A stretch of 64,000 nucleotides of DNA from Bog-793 sp050013835 (GTDB lineage: Bacteria > Actinomycetota > Acidimicrobiia > Acidimicrobiales > Bog-793). Made by a program: the position numbers and the translations under genes. The stretch is from positions 62,001-126,000 of the forward strand of contig JBEKEM010000007.1 of NCBI GenBank assembly GCA_050013835.1. The letters run 5' to 3'. Shown piece after piece: positions 7,915-16,115 of this stretch (the stretch's first letter is position 1; each line of letters begins with the position of its first letter). Under the pieces are notes generated by a model. That model did not search any database and was not told the origin of the DNA. It was given only the letters and a program-made list of their open reading frames with translations.

Positions 7915-9211
7915 CGGAGACAACGCGAACCGGACGATCGACGTCCACGGGCTCGCCCGCGTCGAAGGCGAGGGATCGCTCCACGTCGCGATCCGAGACG
8001 GCGTCCTCGAGCGCGTCGAGCTCGAGATCTTCGAGCCGCCGCGCTTTTTCGAGGCCTTCCTCGTCGGCCGCGGCCACGAGGAACCACCGGACATCACGGC
8101 GAGGATCTGCGGGATCTGCCCCGTCGCCTACCAGATGTCCGCCTGTGCGGCGATCGAGGACGCCTGCGGCGTCGTCGTCCCCGAGGTGATCGGCAAACTG
8201 CGACGCCTCCTGTACTGCGGCGAATGGATCCAGAGCCACGCCCTCCACATCTACCTGCTGCACGCCCCCGACTTCTTCGGCTGCCGGGACGCCGTCGAGC
8301 TCGCCGGGCTCAACCCGGCCGCCGTCGAGCGGGGCCTGCGGATCAAGAAGGTCGGGAACCACCTCATGGAGGCGGTGGGCGGCCGGGCGATCCACCCCGT
8401 CAACGTGCGCCTCGGCGGCTTCTACCGGGCGCCGAGCCGCGAGGAGATCACCGCCCTCATCGAGCCGCTGAAGAAGGCCCGCGAGGAGTCGCTCGAAACG
8501 ATCCAGTTCGTCGCCGGGTTCGACTTCCCGGACATCGAGCCGGACTACCGCTTCGTCGCGCTTTCGCACCCGGACCACTACGCCATCGAGGCGGGCCGTG
8601 TCGTGTCCTCCGACGGGATCGACGCCACGCCGGCGGAATTCGCCGCGATCTCCGTCGAGGAGCACGTCGCGCGTTCGTCGGCCCTGCACGCGCGTCTCCG
8701 TGGCCAGGATCCCTACCTCACCGGGCCGCTCGCCCGCTACGCCCTCAACCAGGCGAAGCTGCCGGCGGCGGCGCGCGAGGCGGCGGCGGCGGCGGGACTC
8801 GGTCCCGTGTGCCGGAACCCGTTCAAGAGCGTGATCGTGCGGGCCGTCGAGCTCTTCTTCGCCTGCGACGAGGCCCTCCGGCTCGCAACGGAGTATGAGC
8901 CGTTCGAACCGGCGGCGGTTCCCGTCCCGCCGAGGGCCCGGATCGGTGCCGGGGCGACCGAGGCCCCGCGGGGCATGCTCCTGCAGCGCTACGAGCTCGA
9001 CGCGGACGGGACGATCAGGTCGGCGCGCATCATGCCGCCCACCTCGCAGAACCAGCTCTCGATCGAGTCCGACGTCCGCCAGGTCGTCGAGTCGGGCCTG
9101 GACCTGAGCGACGCCGAGCTGACCGCGCGTTGCGAACTCGCCGTTCGCAACCACGACCCGTGCATCTCGTGCGCGGCGCACTTCCTCGACGTGTCGATCG
9201 ACCGTTCGTGA
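7904..9211 (+). CDS. hydA: Group 3b [NiFe]-hydrogenase alpha (large, NiFe) subunit
   Basis: 435 aa. Nickel ligands are in L1, RICGICPVAYQ (C69, C72), and L2, DPCISCAAH (C420, C423). H426 marks the expected processing point, which leaves a 9-residue tail (FLDVSIDRS) for the protease encoded next. The motifs fit bidirectional NADP-linked group 3b enzymes and exclude Nuo-type relatives, which lack these cysteines. The ATG at 7904 lies inside the end of hydD. The stop overlaps the protease start as GTGA, so subunit and protease are coupled in translation. Confidence 0.94.
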   Translation: MTPSGDNANRTIDVHGLARVEGEGSLHVAIRDGVLERVELEIFEPPRFFEAFLVGRGHEEPPDITARICGICPVAYQMSACAAIEDACGVVVPEVIGKLRRLLYCGEWIQSHALHIYLLHAPDFFGCRDAVELAGLNPAAVERGLRIKKVGNHLMEAVGGRAIHPVNVRLGGFYRAPSREEITALIEPLKKAREESLETIQFVAGFDFPDIEPDYRFVALSHPDHYAIEAGRVVSSDGIDATPAEFAAISVEEHVARSSALHARLRGQDPYLTGPLARYALNQAKLPAAAREAAAAAGLGPVCRNPFKSVIVRAVELFFACDEALRLATEYEPFEPAAVPVPPRARIGAGATEAPRGMLLQRYELDADGTIRSARIMPPTSQNQLSIESDVRQVVESGLDLSDAELTARCELAVRNHDPCISCAAHFLDVSIDRS

Positions 9212-9654
9212 CCGCGACCGTCGTCGTGGCCGGGATCGGCAACGATTTTCGCCATGATGACGGTGCGGGGCCGGCGGTCGCCCGGCTCGTCGCCGCCTCG
9301 ACCCGGGCGGTCGACATCGGCCCGATCGGCGAGCCCCTCGACCTCCTCGGCCGCTGGGAGGCCGCCTCGCTCGCCGTGCTCGTCGACGCGACCCGCTCCG
9401 GCGCCCCGGCGGGCACGGTGCGCCTCGTCGACCTGGCGGGATCCGAGCGCGCCCCGAGCCCGAGCACGCACGCCATCGGCCTCGACCGCGTGGTGAGGCT
9501 CGCCCAGGTGCTCGAGCGCGCACCGGACCGAGTCGTCGTCGTCGGGATCGAGGGTGAGGACTTCTCCGACGGGACGGGGCTCTCCCCCGCCGTCGAGGAC
9601 GCCATCCCCCGCGCGGCGCGGGCCATCGCCGACCTCATCGCCGCAGAGACATGA
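9208..9654 (+). CDS. Hydrogenase maturation protease (M52/HycI-like)
   Basis: 148 aa from GTG 9208. The signature GIGNDFRHDDGAG (residues 9-21) and a later THAIGL histidine correspond to the nickel-sensing Asp and His of HyaD/HycI/HybD proteases. These cut off the large-subunit C-terminal tail after nickel insertion. The likely substrate is HydA encoded just upstream (tail after H426). The longer upstream frame from 9130 only re-reads hydA and is rejected. Overlap with hydA is 4 bp. Confidence 0.88.
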   Translation: MTATVVVAGIGNDFRHDDGAGPAVARLVAASTRAVDIGPIGEPLDLLGRWEAASLAVLVDATRSGAPAGTVRLVDLAGSERAPSPSTHAIGLDRVVRLAQVLERAPDRVVVVGIEGEDFSDGTGLSPAVEDAIPRAARAIADLIAAET

Positions 9655-9666
9655 GGGGCGACTGAC

Positions 9667-9915
9667 ATGTGCATGAGCCGGCTGCACCGGGTCGTCTCGA
9701 CGGCCGACGACGCAACGGTCATCGCCGCCGACATCGACGGCTCGACGCACCGCCTGTCGTTGCTCGCCTACGAGGGTGACCCCCCGCGGCCCGGCGACTG
9801 GGTCGTCGCCCACAGCGGCTACGCCCTCGACCCCGCCGACCGGGCGGAGGCGGAGGCGGTTCTCGCCGAGTACCGGGCTGGCATCGCCACCGGTCTCGAC
9901 GACACACCCGGCTAG
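9667..9915 (+). CDS. hypC: HypC/HupF-family hydrogenase assembly chaperone
   Basis: 82 aa. It starts Met-Cys (MCMSRLHRVV); the N-terminal Cys2 is the Fe(CN)2CO-binding residue of HypC. The family beta-barrel follows, with PRPGDWVVAHSGYAL (residues 41-55), close to the HypC pattern GDYVLVHAGFA. It lies 12 nt after the protease gene. hypA, B, D, E and F are not in the window and must be elsewhere if the enzyme is matured. The start MCMS rather than MCLA/MCIA is slightly unusual. Confidence 0.87.
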   Translation: MCMSRLHRVVSTADDATVIAADIDGSTHRLSLLAYEGDPPRPGDWVVAHSGYALDPADRAEAEAVLAEYRAGIATGLDDTPG

Positions 9916-9923
9916 GAGCAGCA

Positions 9924-10124
9924 ATGGCCACTTCCTCGGCGACAGCGGGTGCAACCCGCCTCCCGGGTCGCTGCATCGCCGGCACGACGGCGATCATCAG
10001 CGGCATCTCCGTCTTCGTCAACAGCTACGGCGTGAGAAGCGTCACCTCGGCTGCCGTCTCCACGACCGCAAAGAACATCGTCGCGGCGGTCATGCGGACA
10101 TGGCTCCGAGTCGCCCGGGCGTAA
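9924..10124 (+). pseudogene. Truncated DMT/EamA-type permease N-terminus
   Basis: 66 codons with a good Shine-Dalgarno (AGGAG, 8 nt before ATG 9924). Residues 20-56 (TTAIISGISVFVNSYGVR, then TTAKNIVAAVM) look like the first helix-loop-helix of EamA/DMT permeases. A complete one has about 280-300 aa and ten helices. After about residue 57 the frame reads TWLRVARA and stops, while the next gene starts inside it at 10100. I read this as a permease that lost most of its length, probably when the downstream gene became fused to the operon. It could instead be a real one-helix peptide. Confidence 0.5.
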
Positions 10125-10894
10125 CCGCGGGGCCGGTGCTATTCGCCCGGTACGCCTACCCGCCGAACGCCCTCGGCTACTGCGGGCCGGCGGACCACGG
10201 CGCCCTGCTCGGCGCCTCGGTCGAAGGGGGTGACGCCGCCGAGCTTGCCCACCTGGCCGCGCGCTTCGAGGGCGCCTGGCCCTATCTCGAGCTCATCGCC
10301 GGATGCAACGGGATCACCGACCCGCTCGACGAGGCCGTGGTCGAGGCGTACTGGGTCGGCAACGCGTTGCTCGACGGCGTGCCGCCCGCGGCGCTCGTCG
10401 CCTCGCTCGACGAGCGCTTCGCCCGACGAGCGGGGCGCGACTTCGGGCCGATCGCCCGCGCCGTCCCCCTCGGGGGGGTCGCCCACCACAGCTTCCACGT
10501 CTTCGCGGTCTATCCCTGGTTGGGTCTGCTGCGCGCCGGCACCAAGGGTCCGGCGTTGACCGTCCTCGACCGCTGCCGCATCCGCTGGGGTCGCGTGCAA
10601 GCGCTCGACGGCGACGAGGTCGTCGTCGCGAACCGCACGCTCGCGTTCCGTGGCAACCGGCTCGAGCTCGGCGACATGCAAGTCGAGCGCGCCCGCCGCG
10701 GGACCGACGGCCTCGGAATTCTCGGCGACCTCGCCGTCGGCGAGCACGTCTCCCTCCACTGGGACTGGGTCTGCGAGCGGCTGTCGCCCGCCAGGCTCGC
10801 CCGGTTGCGCGCCGTGACAGCGCGCAACCTCACCGCCGTGAACGCCCTGCCGGCGCCGGGCCCCGCCGTCGCCGCCGACTCCTGGGGCGACTAG
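10100..10894 (+). CDS. DUF6390-like hydrogenase-locus protein
   Basis: 264 aa from ATG 10100; GTG 10136 is an alternative start, just before the conserved block ALFARYAYPPN-type LFARYAYPPNALGYCGPADH. No known catalytic motif. It is soluble, with no signal peptide, and has conserved-looking features such as GGVAHHSFHVF and HWDWVCERLS. I recognise it from memory as a DUF6390-type protein that tends to accompany actinobacterial hydrogenase clusters; that association is the only functional clue. Last gene of the hydrogenase operon, followed by a convergent gene. Confidence 0.75.
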   Translation: MAPSRPGVTAGPVLFARYAYPPNALGYCGPADHGALLGASVEGGDAAELAHLAARFEGAWPYLELIAGCNGITDPLDEAVVEAYWVGNALLDGVPPAALVASLDERFARRAGRDFGPIARAVPLGGVAHHSFHVFAVYPWLGLLRAGTKGPALTVLDRCRIRWGRVQALDGDEVVVANRTLAFRGNRLELGDMQVERARRGTDGLGILGDLAVGEHVSLHWDWVCERLSPARLARLRAVTARNLTAVNALPAPGPAVAADSWGD

Positions 10895-11180
10895 GAGTTC
10901 CCGCGGTCCCGAGTCGGCAGGCTGATTGCCCAGGTGAATGGTGGTATCCGCCAGGTCGGCAGGCACTGCCTGGCTCAGCGGGTCGGTGCGTAGGTGTCAA
11001 ATCCGAACAGGTCGTCGAGGCGGCGCTGGAGTAAGTCCATGTCGGTGAGCCTGAGACGGGCGCGTGAGCGCACTGGCTCGCCGGCACAGAGAGGACGGTC
11101 TCCCGGGTCCCGCCGAGATGGCCAGGAGACTCCCGCTGGGTCGCAGCCCGCACGCCCCCGGTCGCCGCGGGCCCGCGCCG

Positions 11181-11933
11181 TCAGCGCAGCAGACGGCGCC
11201 GGGCTCGGCGCGGGACGAAGCGCTCCAACACCAGCAGCACCGGCAGCGCGCGCGGGACCCACACGACCGATTGGCGCGTCCCGAGGGCGCGCACCACCGC
11301 CGTGGCGACATCGTCGGCGCTCGTCGCGAACGGCATCGCCCGCCGGAGAGCTCTCATCTTCGTGGGCACGAACCCCGGCCGGACGACGATCACGTCGACG
11401 CCCTCCGGGTGGAGGATCTCGCCGAGCCCCCGGGCGAAGGCGTCGAGCCCCGCCATGGCGGCGCCGTAGACGAAATCGGCGCGCCGCACGCGCAGGGCCG
11501 CCGAGGACGAGAAGACGACCATGGAGCCGCGCCCCTGCCGGCGCAGCACCCGTGCGAACGCCACCATCGCCGCCGCCGGGCCGCTGAAGTTCGCCGAGAT
11601 CTCCCCCGCGACGCCACCCGCCGAGCGTTCCTCAACCCCGTCGGCGCCGGGCGCCCCGGCGGCGACGATCACGAGGTCGATCGCCCCCACCCGACGGGCG
11701 GCCTCGTCGGCGAAGGCCTCGTGCGAGTCCACGTCGCTCGCGTCGAAGGTCGCCGTCTCGACGTCGTCCACGCCGAGTGCGCCGAGCTCCTTCGCCACCA
11801 CGTCGAGGGCGTCCCCGTGCCGTCCGGCGAGGAGCACGGTGGTGAGGCGACGCCGCGCGAGCTCGCGCAGGACGGCACAGGCGAGGTCGGAGCTCCCTCC
11901 GAGCACGACCACCGTCTTCGGCATCGCGGCCAT
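11181..11933 (-). CDS. Short-chain dehydrogenase/reductase, DprE2-like, catalytic Lys replaced by Met
   Basis: 250 aa. The Rossmann motif VLGGSSDLA (residues 10-18) is typical of decaprenylphosphoryl-pentulose reductase (DprE2)-like SDRs. Ser in VFSSSAAL (141-147) and Tyr156 in VYGAAMAGLD are in place, but position 160, where YxxxK needs Lys, is Met (codon ATG). Activity as a normal NAD(P)H reductase is therefore doubtful. The start is ATG 11933 with GGAGG about 9 nt upstream; ATG 11924 is also possible. No dprE1 neighbour is seen. It stands alone and is convergent with the hydrogenase operon. Confidence 0.85.
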   Translation of the reverse strand: MAAMPKTVVVLGGSSDLACAVLRELARRRLTTVLLAGRHGDALDVVAKELGALGVDDVETATFDASDVDSHEAFADEAARRVGAIDLVIVAAGAPGADGVEERSAGGVAGEISANFSGPAAAMVAFARVLRRQGRGSMVVFSSSAALRVRRADFVYGAAMAGLDAFARGLGEILHPEGVDVIVVRPGFVPTKMRALRRAMPFATSADDVATAVVRALGTRQSVVWVPRALPVLLVLERFVPRRARRRLLR

Positions 11934-12115
11934 CTCCACCCCTCCCGGTACCCGACGTCGCGTCCGGGTCCCCCACGTGGGTCCGTCGCGGCCAGGATCA
12001 TCGCGCGCCACGGTCGGGCCGCAACGGGAACGCCGAAATGCGAAACGAACTCGCAACGTTCTCCCCGCCAGCGGCGGGCCCGGCAGCCGGACAGGTGAGC
12101 GGGCACAATGCCGGA

Positions 12116-12496
12116 GTGCGCCGGCGCCTCACGCTCGTCGGGCTGGGGATCGCCCTAGCGGTGACGGCGAGCTTCACCACCGCCTTCACGACCGGCTCCG
12201 AGGCCGTCACCGCCGTGCCGTTCGGGCTGTTCGTCGCCGCCGGGGTCGTCGCGGCCGTCAGGCGCGCCGCCGTTCCCGGCCGCGCGACGCCGCCGCGGCA
12301 CGGGCCGGGCGCCGCCGCCTGGGGAACGCTCGGCGTGATGGCGTTCGCCTTCGAGCTGACCAACTACTTCCTGGCGCCGCGTGCCGCCCACCCGACGGTC
12401 AGCTACTTCCTCACGGCGATCGCCGGCCAACCCTGGTCGCGCGGCGCCCTCTTCGCCGCCTGGCTCGCCCTCGGCGCCTGGCTCCTCGGCCGATGA
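12116..12496 (+). CDS. Small integral membrane protein of unknown function
   Basis: 126 aa from GTG 12116. There are about four hydrophobic segments (residues 5-27, 33-52, 75-93 and 103-124) and no polar catalytic motif. I see no family I can name with confidence. The promoter probably gives a leaderless mRNA: CACAAT at 12104-12109 lies 6 nt before the GTG, and there is no Shine-Dalgarno. The stop overlaps the next small membrane gene as ATGA, so the two are probably partners. Confidence 0.7.
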   Translation: MRRRLTLVGLGIALAVTASFTTAFTTGSEAVTAVPFGLFVAAGVVAAVRRAAVPGRATPPRHGPGAAAWGTLGVMAFAFELTNYFLAPRAAHPTVSYFLTAIAGQPWSRGALFAAWLALGAWLLGR

Positions 12497-12693
12497 GCGA
12501 CCGGCTCGCGACCATCGTCGTCTGGATCGCCCTCGCCGTGGCCGCCGCCGGCCTCGAGACGCTGGCGCGCATCGGGCGTCGCCGCCTCGCGGGGCTCGGC
12601 GAGGCCCTCGGCAGGTTCGCCTTCCTGCCCGCCGGACGCCTCGCGCTAGCCCTCGGATGGATGTGGCTCGGCTGGCACGTCTTCGCCCGCTGA
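12493..12693 (+). CDS. DUF6186-like small membrane protein
   Basis: 66 aa, with one N-terminal helix (IVVWIALAVAAAGLETLA) and a C-terminal hydrophobic stretch ending LGWMWLGWHVFAR. The ending (GWxWLGWHxF) is what I remember of DUF6186 proteins of actinobacteria; function unknown. ATG 12493 overlaps the preceding stop. Its 3' end overlaps the convergent ligase-like gene by 48 bp. Confidence 0.65.
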   Translation: MSDRLATIVVWIALAVAAAGLETLARIGRRRLAGLGEALGRFAFLPAGRLALALGWMWLGWHVFAR

Positions 12694-13389
12694 CCATGCC
12701 CCGCCGAGGGCGTCGGCGAGCGCCTGCTCGAGGGACCCGGCCGGGCAGCCCGCCGCGGCCGTCCCGGCGCGCAGCGACGCCTCGAGCTCGCCCGCCTCGC
12801 CCTCGCCCGCCGCGAGGAGCCGGGCCAGCCGGTGCTGCTCGGGCCGCAGGAGCGCCATCGTCGTGAACCAGGCCCCGGCGCGATCCCGGCGCTGGGCGAG
12901 CCCCGTCACCTTGGCGCCGTCTCGCGTCACCTCCCCCGGACCGAGGCCCGAGAAGCAGACGCGGCGCGACCACGGCGTGGTGACGAGACGGCCGGCGTGG
13001 ACGGCGAGTCCCTCCCCACCGCCGCACGCGGCGCCGAGCACCTCCCGCCACAGCGCGCCGACGAAGGACGACGAGGTGATCACGTCGCCGACGAAGAGCG
13101 GGTCGCCTGCGGGCACGTAGAGGTCCAGCCAGACCTGCGCCCCCGGGGAGACGAGGACCGCGCCGCCCCCGCTGCGGCGGCGCACGAGCCCGAGTCCTTT
13201 CGCCGCGCACCTGGCCGCGTCGAAGTCCCGCGCCGGCTGCGCGCTCCCGAGCACGACGGCCGACGCGGTCGGGTGCGAGAGCCGCGCCAGCCGCCCTCCG
13301 CCCGCAAGGGGGACGACGAGCAGCGCCACCGGGCCGCGCCGCTCGACGAGCCGCCACCCGCCGCGCCAGGGCGGCACGGGCTGCGGCAT
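12646..13389 (-). CDS. Lipoate-protein ligase A / octanoyltransferase-family protein
   Basis: 247 aa from ATG 13389. The BPL/LplA/LipB fold is recognisable by RRRSGGGAVLVSPG (residues 70-83) and the acyl-transfer lysine K160 in RDGAKVTGLAQRRDR. Expected role: attaching lipoate or octanoate to E2/H proteins, or a related acyl transfer. The usual downstream histidine pattern is weaker, so the exact substrate is open. It overlaps the convergent DUF6186-like gene by 48 bp and lies 10 bp after the HNH gene, so it is probably co-transcribed with it. Confidence 0.8.
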   Translation of the reverse strand: MPQPVPPWRGGWRLVERRGPVALLVVPLAGGGRLARLSHPTASAVVLGSAQPARDFDAARCAAKGLGLVRRRSGGGAVLVSPGAQVWLDLYVPAGDPLFVGDVITSSSFVGALWREVLGAACGGGEGLAVHAGRLVTTPWSRRVCFSGLGPGEVTRDGAKVTGLAQRRDRAGAWFTTMALLRPEQHRLARLLAAGEGEAGELEASLRAGTAAAGCPAGSLEQALADALGGAWSAGEDVPAEPHPSEG

Positions 13390-13399
13390 GCTCCTCGGT

Positions 13400-13915
13400 C
13401 TAGACGGCCGCGCGCGCGAGGAGCGGCGCCACGTAAGGCTCCCACTCCGCCGCCACCTCGCCGCTGGCGGCGAGCAACCAGACACGCGAGCGCGGGGCGT
13501 GCGGCGGGCGGCGCAACGTGAAGCCCGTCTCCTCGAGCAGGCGGTCCTCTTTCAGTGAGTTGCAGCGTCGGCATGCCGCGACGACGTTTTCCCAGGCGTG
13601 CGCCCCGCCGCGGCTGCGCGGCGTGACATGGTCGATGTTCTCGGCCTGGCCGCCGCAGTACTGGCAGCGGTGGCCGTCACGGGCGAAGACGCTGCGCCGG
13701 GTGATGGCGATCCGCGCCGTGTACGGCACGCGCACGTAGTGCGCGAGCCGCACGACCGACGGTTCGGGGAAGACGACCCGCTCGGAGCGGTAGTGACGGC
13801 CGGTGTCGTGCACGAGCTCGGCCTTCTCCTCGATCACGAGGACGAGGGCCCGTCTCGAGGACACGACGCAGATCGGCTCGGATGTCGCGTTGAGGACGAG
13901 TGACCTGCCGTTCAC
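13400..13915 (-). CDS. HNH endonuclease-family protein
   Basis: 171 aa. The C-terminal half has a zinc-stabilised HNH module: C84-x2-C87, IDHVTPRSRGG (D95-H96), N110 and C115-x2-C118. The N-terminal 75 residues are the extension usual in this stand-alone chromosomal HNH family (LVLNATSEPICVVSSRRA). It is common and solitary in actinobacterial genomes, not linked to a homing element here. Target unknown. ATG 13915 was chosen because the N-terminal motif starts at once. Confidence 0.87.
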   Translation of the reverse strand: MNGRSLVLNATSEPICVVSSRRALVLVIEEKAELVHDTGRHYRSERVVFPEPSVVRLAHYVRVPYTARIAITRRSVFARDGHRCQYCGGQAENIDHVTPRSRGGAHAWENVVAACRRCNSLKEDRLLEETGFTLRRPPHAPRSRVWLLAASGEVAAEWEPYVAPLLARAAV

Positions 13916-13966
13916 GTCAAGCCCGATCGCTCCCGGATTGCCCGCATGCCGCCATCTCCGGCGAGG

Positions 13967-14251
13967 CTAGCGCGCGGCCCTCCGCCCCAGGCGCCACGTC
14001 TTCGAGAGCATTCGCATCTGGCGGGTCCATTCCAGGTAATCGGCGAGGTCCTCGGCCGGGGGGATGGCGCCGGCATCGCCGTAGGCGACCTCCATGCGGA
14101 AGGCGAGCCAGTCCGGATCCGGCAGCGGGAGGAACGGGCGGCGGCGCCACCATCGCCGTGGCACGAGGTTCACGCCGAGGCGCACCGCCGCCGGCACGAG
14201 GTGCGGCCTTTTCGCGAGCACGACGCCCATGGTCCGGCCCTGCCGCCACAT
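13967..14251 (-). CDS. Conserved small actinobacterial protein, unknown function
   Basis: 94 aa (87 aa if ATG 14230 is used). Basic, with no signal peptide. The central block WWRRRPFLPLPDPDWLAFR and a following acidic segment MEVAYGDAG look conserved in proteins I recall from other actinobacteria, always annotated as hypothetical. It lies between the HNH gene and the DUF3040-like gene on the same strand, with the DUF3040 stop 30 bp before its start. I assign no function. Confidence 0.65.
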   Translation of the reverse strand: MWRQGRTMGVVLAKRPHLVPAAVRLGVNLVPRRWWRRRPFLPLPDPDWLAFRMEVAYGDAGAIPPAEDLADYLEWTRQMRMLSKTWRLGRRAAR

Positions 14252-14280
14252 TGCGGCGACCCCGGCCCTATTCAGGGCGC

Positions 14281-14658
14281 TCAGCGCTCCCGTCCGAACC
14301 GGGAGCGCAGGCGACGGCCGATCATCGACAGCTCCTCCGAGATCGGCCGCGGGCGGGCCCTCGATCTCGCCGGGGCGGCATCGCCACCTCCGAAGGCCTG
14401 GCGGGCGCTGCGCTCGAAGAGCAGCGCCGCCGCAAGCATGAGCAGGAAACCGAACGTCGCGATGAGGGTGGAGGAACGGAACGCGACGAGCAGGACGGCG
14501 AAGCCGATCACGAAGACGACGGCGGACCAGCGCATCGAACGATTGGCCAGCGTGCGGGGCGCCTTCGGCCGGGTCCGGCTCGCGAAGCCGCGGTCGTGCG
14601 CGAACAGCTTCTCTTCCATTTCGTGGAGAATGCGCTGCTCGTCCTCGGAAAGCGGCAC
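14281..14658 (-). CDS. DUF3040-like membrane protein
   Basis: 125 aa. The N-terminal signature PLSEDEQRILHEMEEKLFAHD, two transmembrane helices (about residues 42-80) and a basic C-terminal tail match DUF3040 proteins of actinobacteria. The start GTG 14658 was preferred over the upstream ATG because GGGGGAG lies directly before it and the conserved domain starts there. Role unknown; the family is often near division and dinB/mraZ genes. Confidence 0.82.
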   Translation of the reverse strand: MPLSEDEQRILHEMEEKLFAHDRGFASRTRPKAPRTLANRSMRWSAVVFVIGFAVLLVAFRSSTLIATFGFLLMLAAALLFERSARQAFGGGDAAPARSRARPRPISEELSMIGRRLRSRFGRER

Positions 14659-14793
14659 CTTCTCCCCCCTTCCCGTCACACCGCTCGGAGACATGCGCGG
14701 ACCACCGACTCGGCGTCGCCTCTACGCTAATCCCCCGGACGGTCGCCGCCGCGCGCGGCTCGGCCCCGGCCGGCTGGCCGACGGAGACGTCCT

Positions 14794-16104
14794 CTAGCGG
14801 CCCGCGCGACCAGGCTGGCGACGGGCGCGCGCCGCTCGGCGCCCGGCGGCCGCCACCGAGGTGATCGCGTCGGGCCCGAACCGGCGCCGGATCTGGTCCG
14901 CCGCCGCCTCCACCTCGTCGGCCTGCGCCTCCGGCGAGGGCGCGTCATCCTGCTCGTGGGCGAAAAGGCCCAGCTGGACGGCCCCGTCGCCGTCCGCCTC
15001 GGCGAGGTGCGAGACGGAGACGCCGAGCAGGCGCACCCCGCGGGCGAGATCCACCGCCGCGAGGAGGTCGACGGCGACCTCGGCGATCTCCGCCGCCGTG
15101 GCGACCGGGCGGTCGAGCGAACGCGAGCGGTCGATCGTCTCGAAATCGGCGAAGCGCACCTTCACGGAGATCGTCCGGGCGGCGACACCGCGGGCCCGGC
15201 ACCGCGCCGCCACGGAGACGGCGAGCTCACGGGCCTTGCTCTCGAGCGAGGCCAGGTCGTGATCGTCGAAATCGAAGGTCTGTTCACGGCCGATCGAGCG
15301 GACGACGCGCTCAGTCACGACCCGCCGGTCGTCCCGTCCGGCGGCGAGGTCGGCGAGCGTCCCGCCGTGCGCCTCACCGAACATCGCGATGAGCCGTTTT
15401 CGGCCGACGAGCCCGAGGTCCCCGACAGTCGTCACGCCGATGCGCCGCAGGCGCTCCGCGGTGGCCGGTCCGACGCCCGGGACCGCGCGGACCGGATGCG
15501 CCCGCAGGAAGGCGGGTTCGTCGGCCACTGTGACAAGGACCACCCCGGCTCCCGGTTCGAACCCGTCCGGCCGCACCCGTGGCTTGGCGGCCTTCGAGGC
15601 GAGCTTGGCGACGAGCTTCGTCCGCCCGATTCCGATCGCGCAGGCGAGGCCGAGCTCCTCGAGGACCCTCTGGCGCAGGTTCGTCGCGATCGTCCAGCTG
15701 TCGCCGAACAGCTGGTGGGCGCCCGACACGTCGAGGAACGCCTCGTCGATGGAGATCGGCTCGACGACGGGCGTCACCGCGCGGCAGATCCCGATCAGGC
15801 GCTCGCTCGTCGCCTCGTACTCGGGGTGGTTCCCGGCGACAATGACGAGCCCCGGACAGCGCCGGCGCGCCTCGGCCATCGGCATCGCTGAGACGACCCC
15901 GAAGACCCGCGCCTCGTATGAGGCGGAAGCGACGACCGAGCGCGGCCCCGTCCCGCCGACGACCACCGGCCGCCCCGCCAGCGACGGGTCGTCGCGCACC
16001 TCGACCGCGGCGAAGAACGAGTCCATGTCGAGATGCAGCACGTCGGTCGCGTCGACCGCCGGACCCGGGAGGACCGAGGCGGGATTCGGTCTGGGATCGT
16101 CCAT
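14794..16104 (-). CDS. dinB: DNA polymerase IV (Y-family translesion polymerase)
   Basis: 436 aa. Catalytic acidic residues lie in LDMDSFFAAVE (D26, D28) and SIDEAFLDVS (D120, E121). The thumb/helix-hairpin-helix (VPGVGPATAERLRRIGV) and little-finger domains follow, so the protein is full length. The last part is Ala/Arg-rich. No LexA box is visible in the 11 bp before the start, where the PIG-L gene ends, so any SOS control would come from further upstream in the same transcription unit. Confidence 0.94.
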   Translation of the reverse strand: MDDPRPNPASVLPGPAVDATDVLHLDMDSFFAAVEVRDDPSLAGRPVVVGGTGPRSVVASASYEARVFGVVSAMPMAEARRRCPGLVIVAGNHPEYEATSERLIGICRAVTPVVEPISIDEAFLDVSGAHQLFGDSWTIATNLRQRVLEELGLACAIGIGRTKLVAKLASKAAKPRVRPDGFEPGAGVVLVTVADEPAFLRAHPVRAVPGVGPATAERLRRIGVTTVGDLGLVGRKRLIAMFGEAHGGTLADLAAGRDDRRVVTERVVRSIGREQTFDFDDHDLASLESKARELAVSVAARCRARGVAARTISVKVRFADFETIDRSRSLDRPVATAAEIAEVAVDLLAAVDLARGVRLLGVSVSHLAEADGDGAVQLGLFAHEQDDAPSPEAQADEVEAAADQIRRRFGPDAITSVAAAGRRAARARRQPGRAGR

Positions 16105-16115
16105 GCGCTGGGCCC

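Noticed and set aside
10951..10973. CCAGG/CCTGG hairpin after the hydrogenase operon as a terminator
   Set aside because: Only 5 bp, with no U-run; too weak to call.
15540..15580. tRNA-like GGTTCGAACCC segment
   Set aside because: It lies inside dinB and no cloverleaf or acceptor stem can be folded around it.
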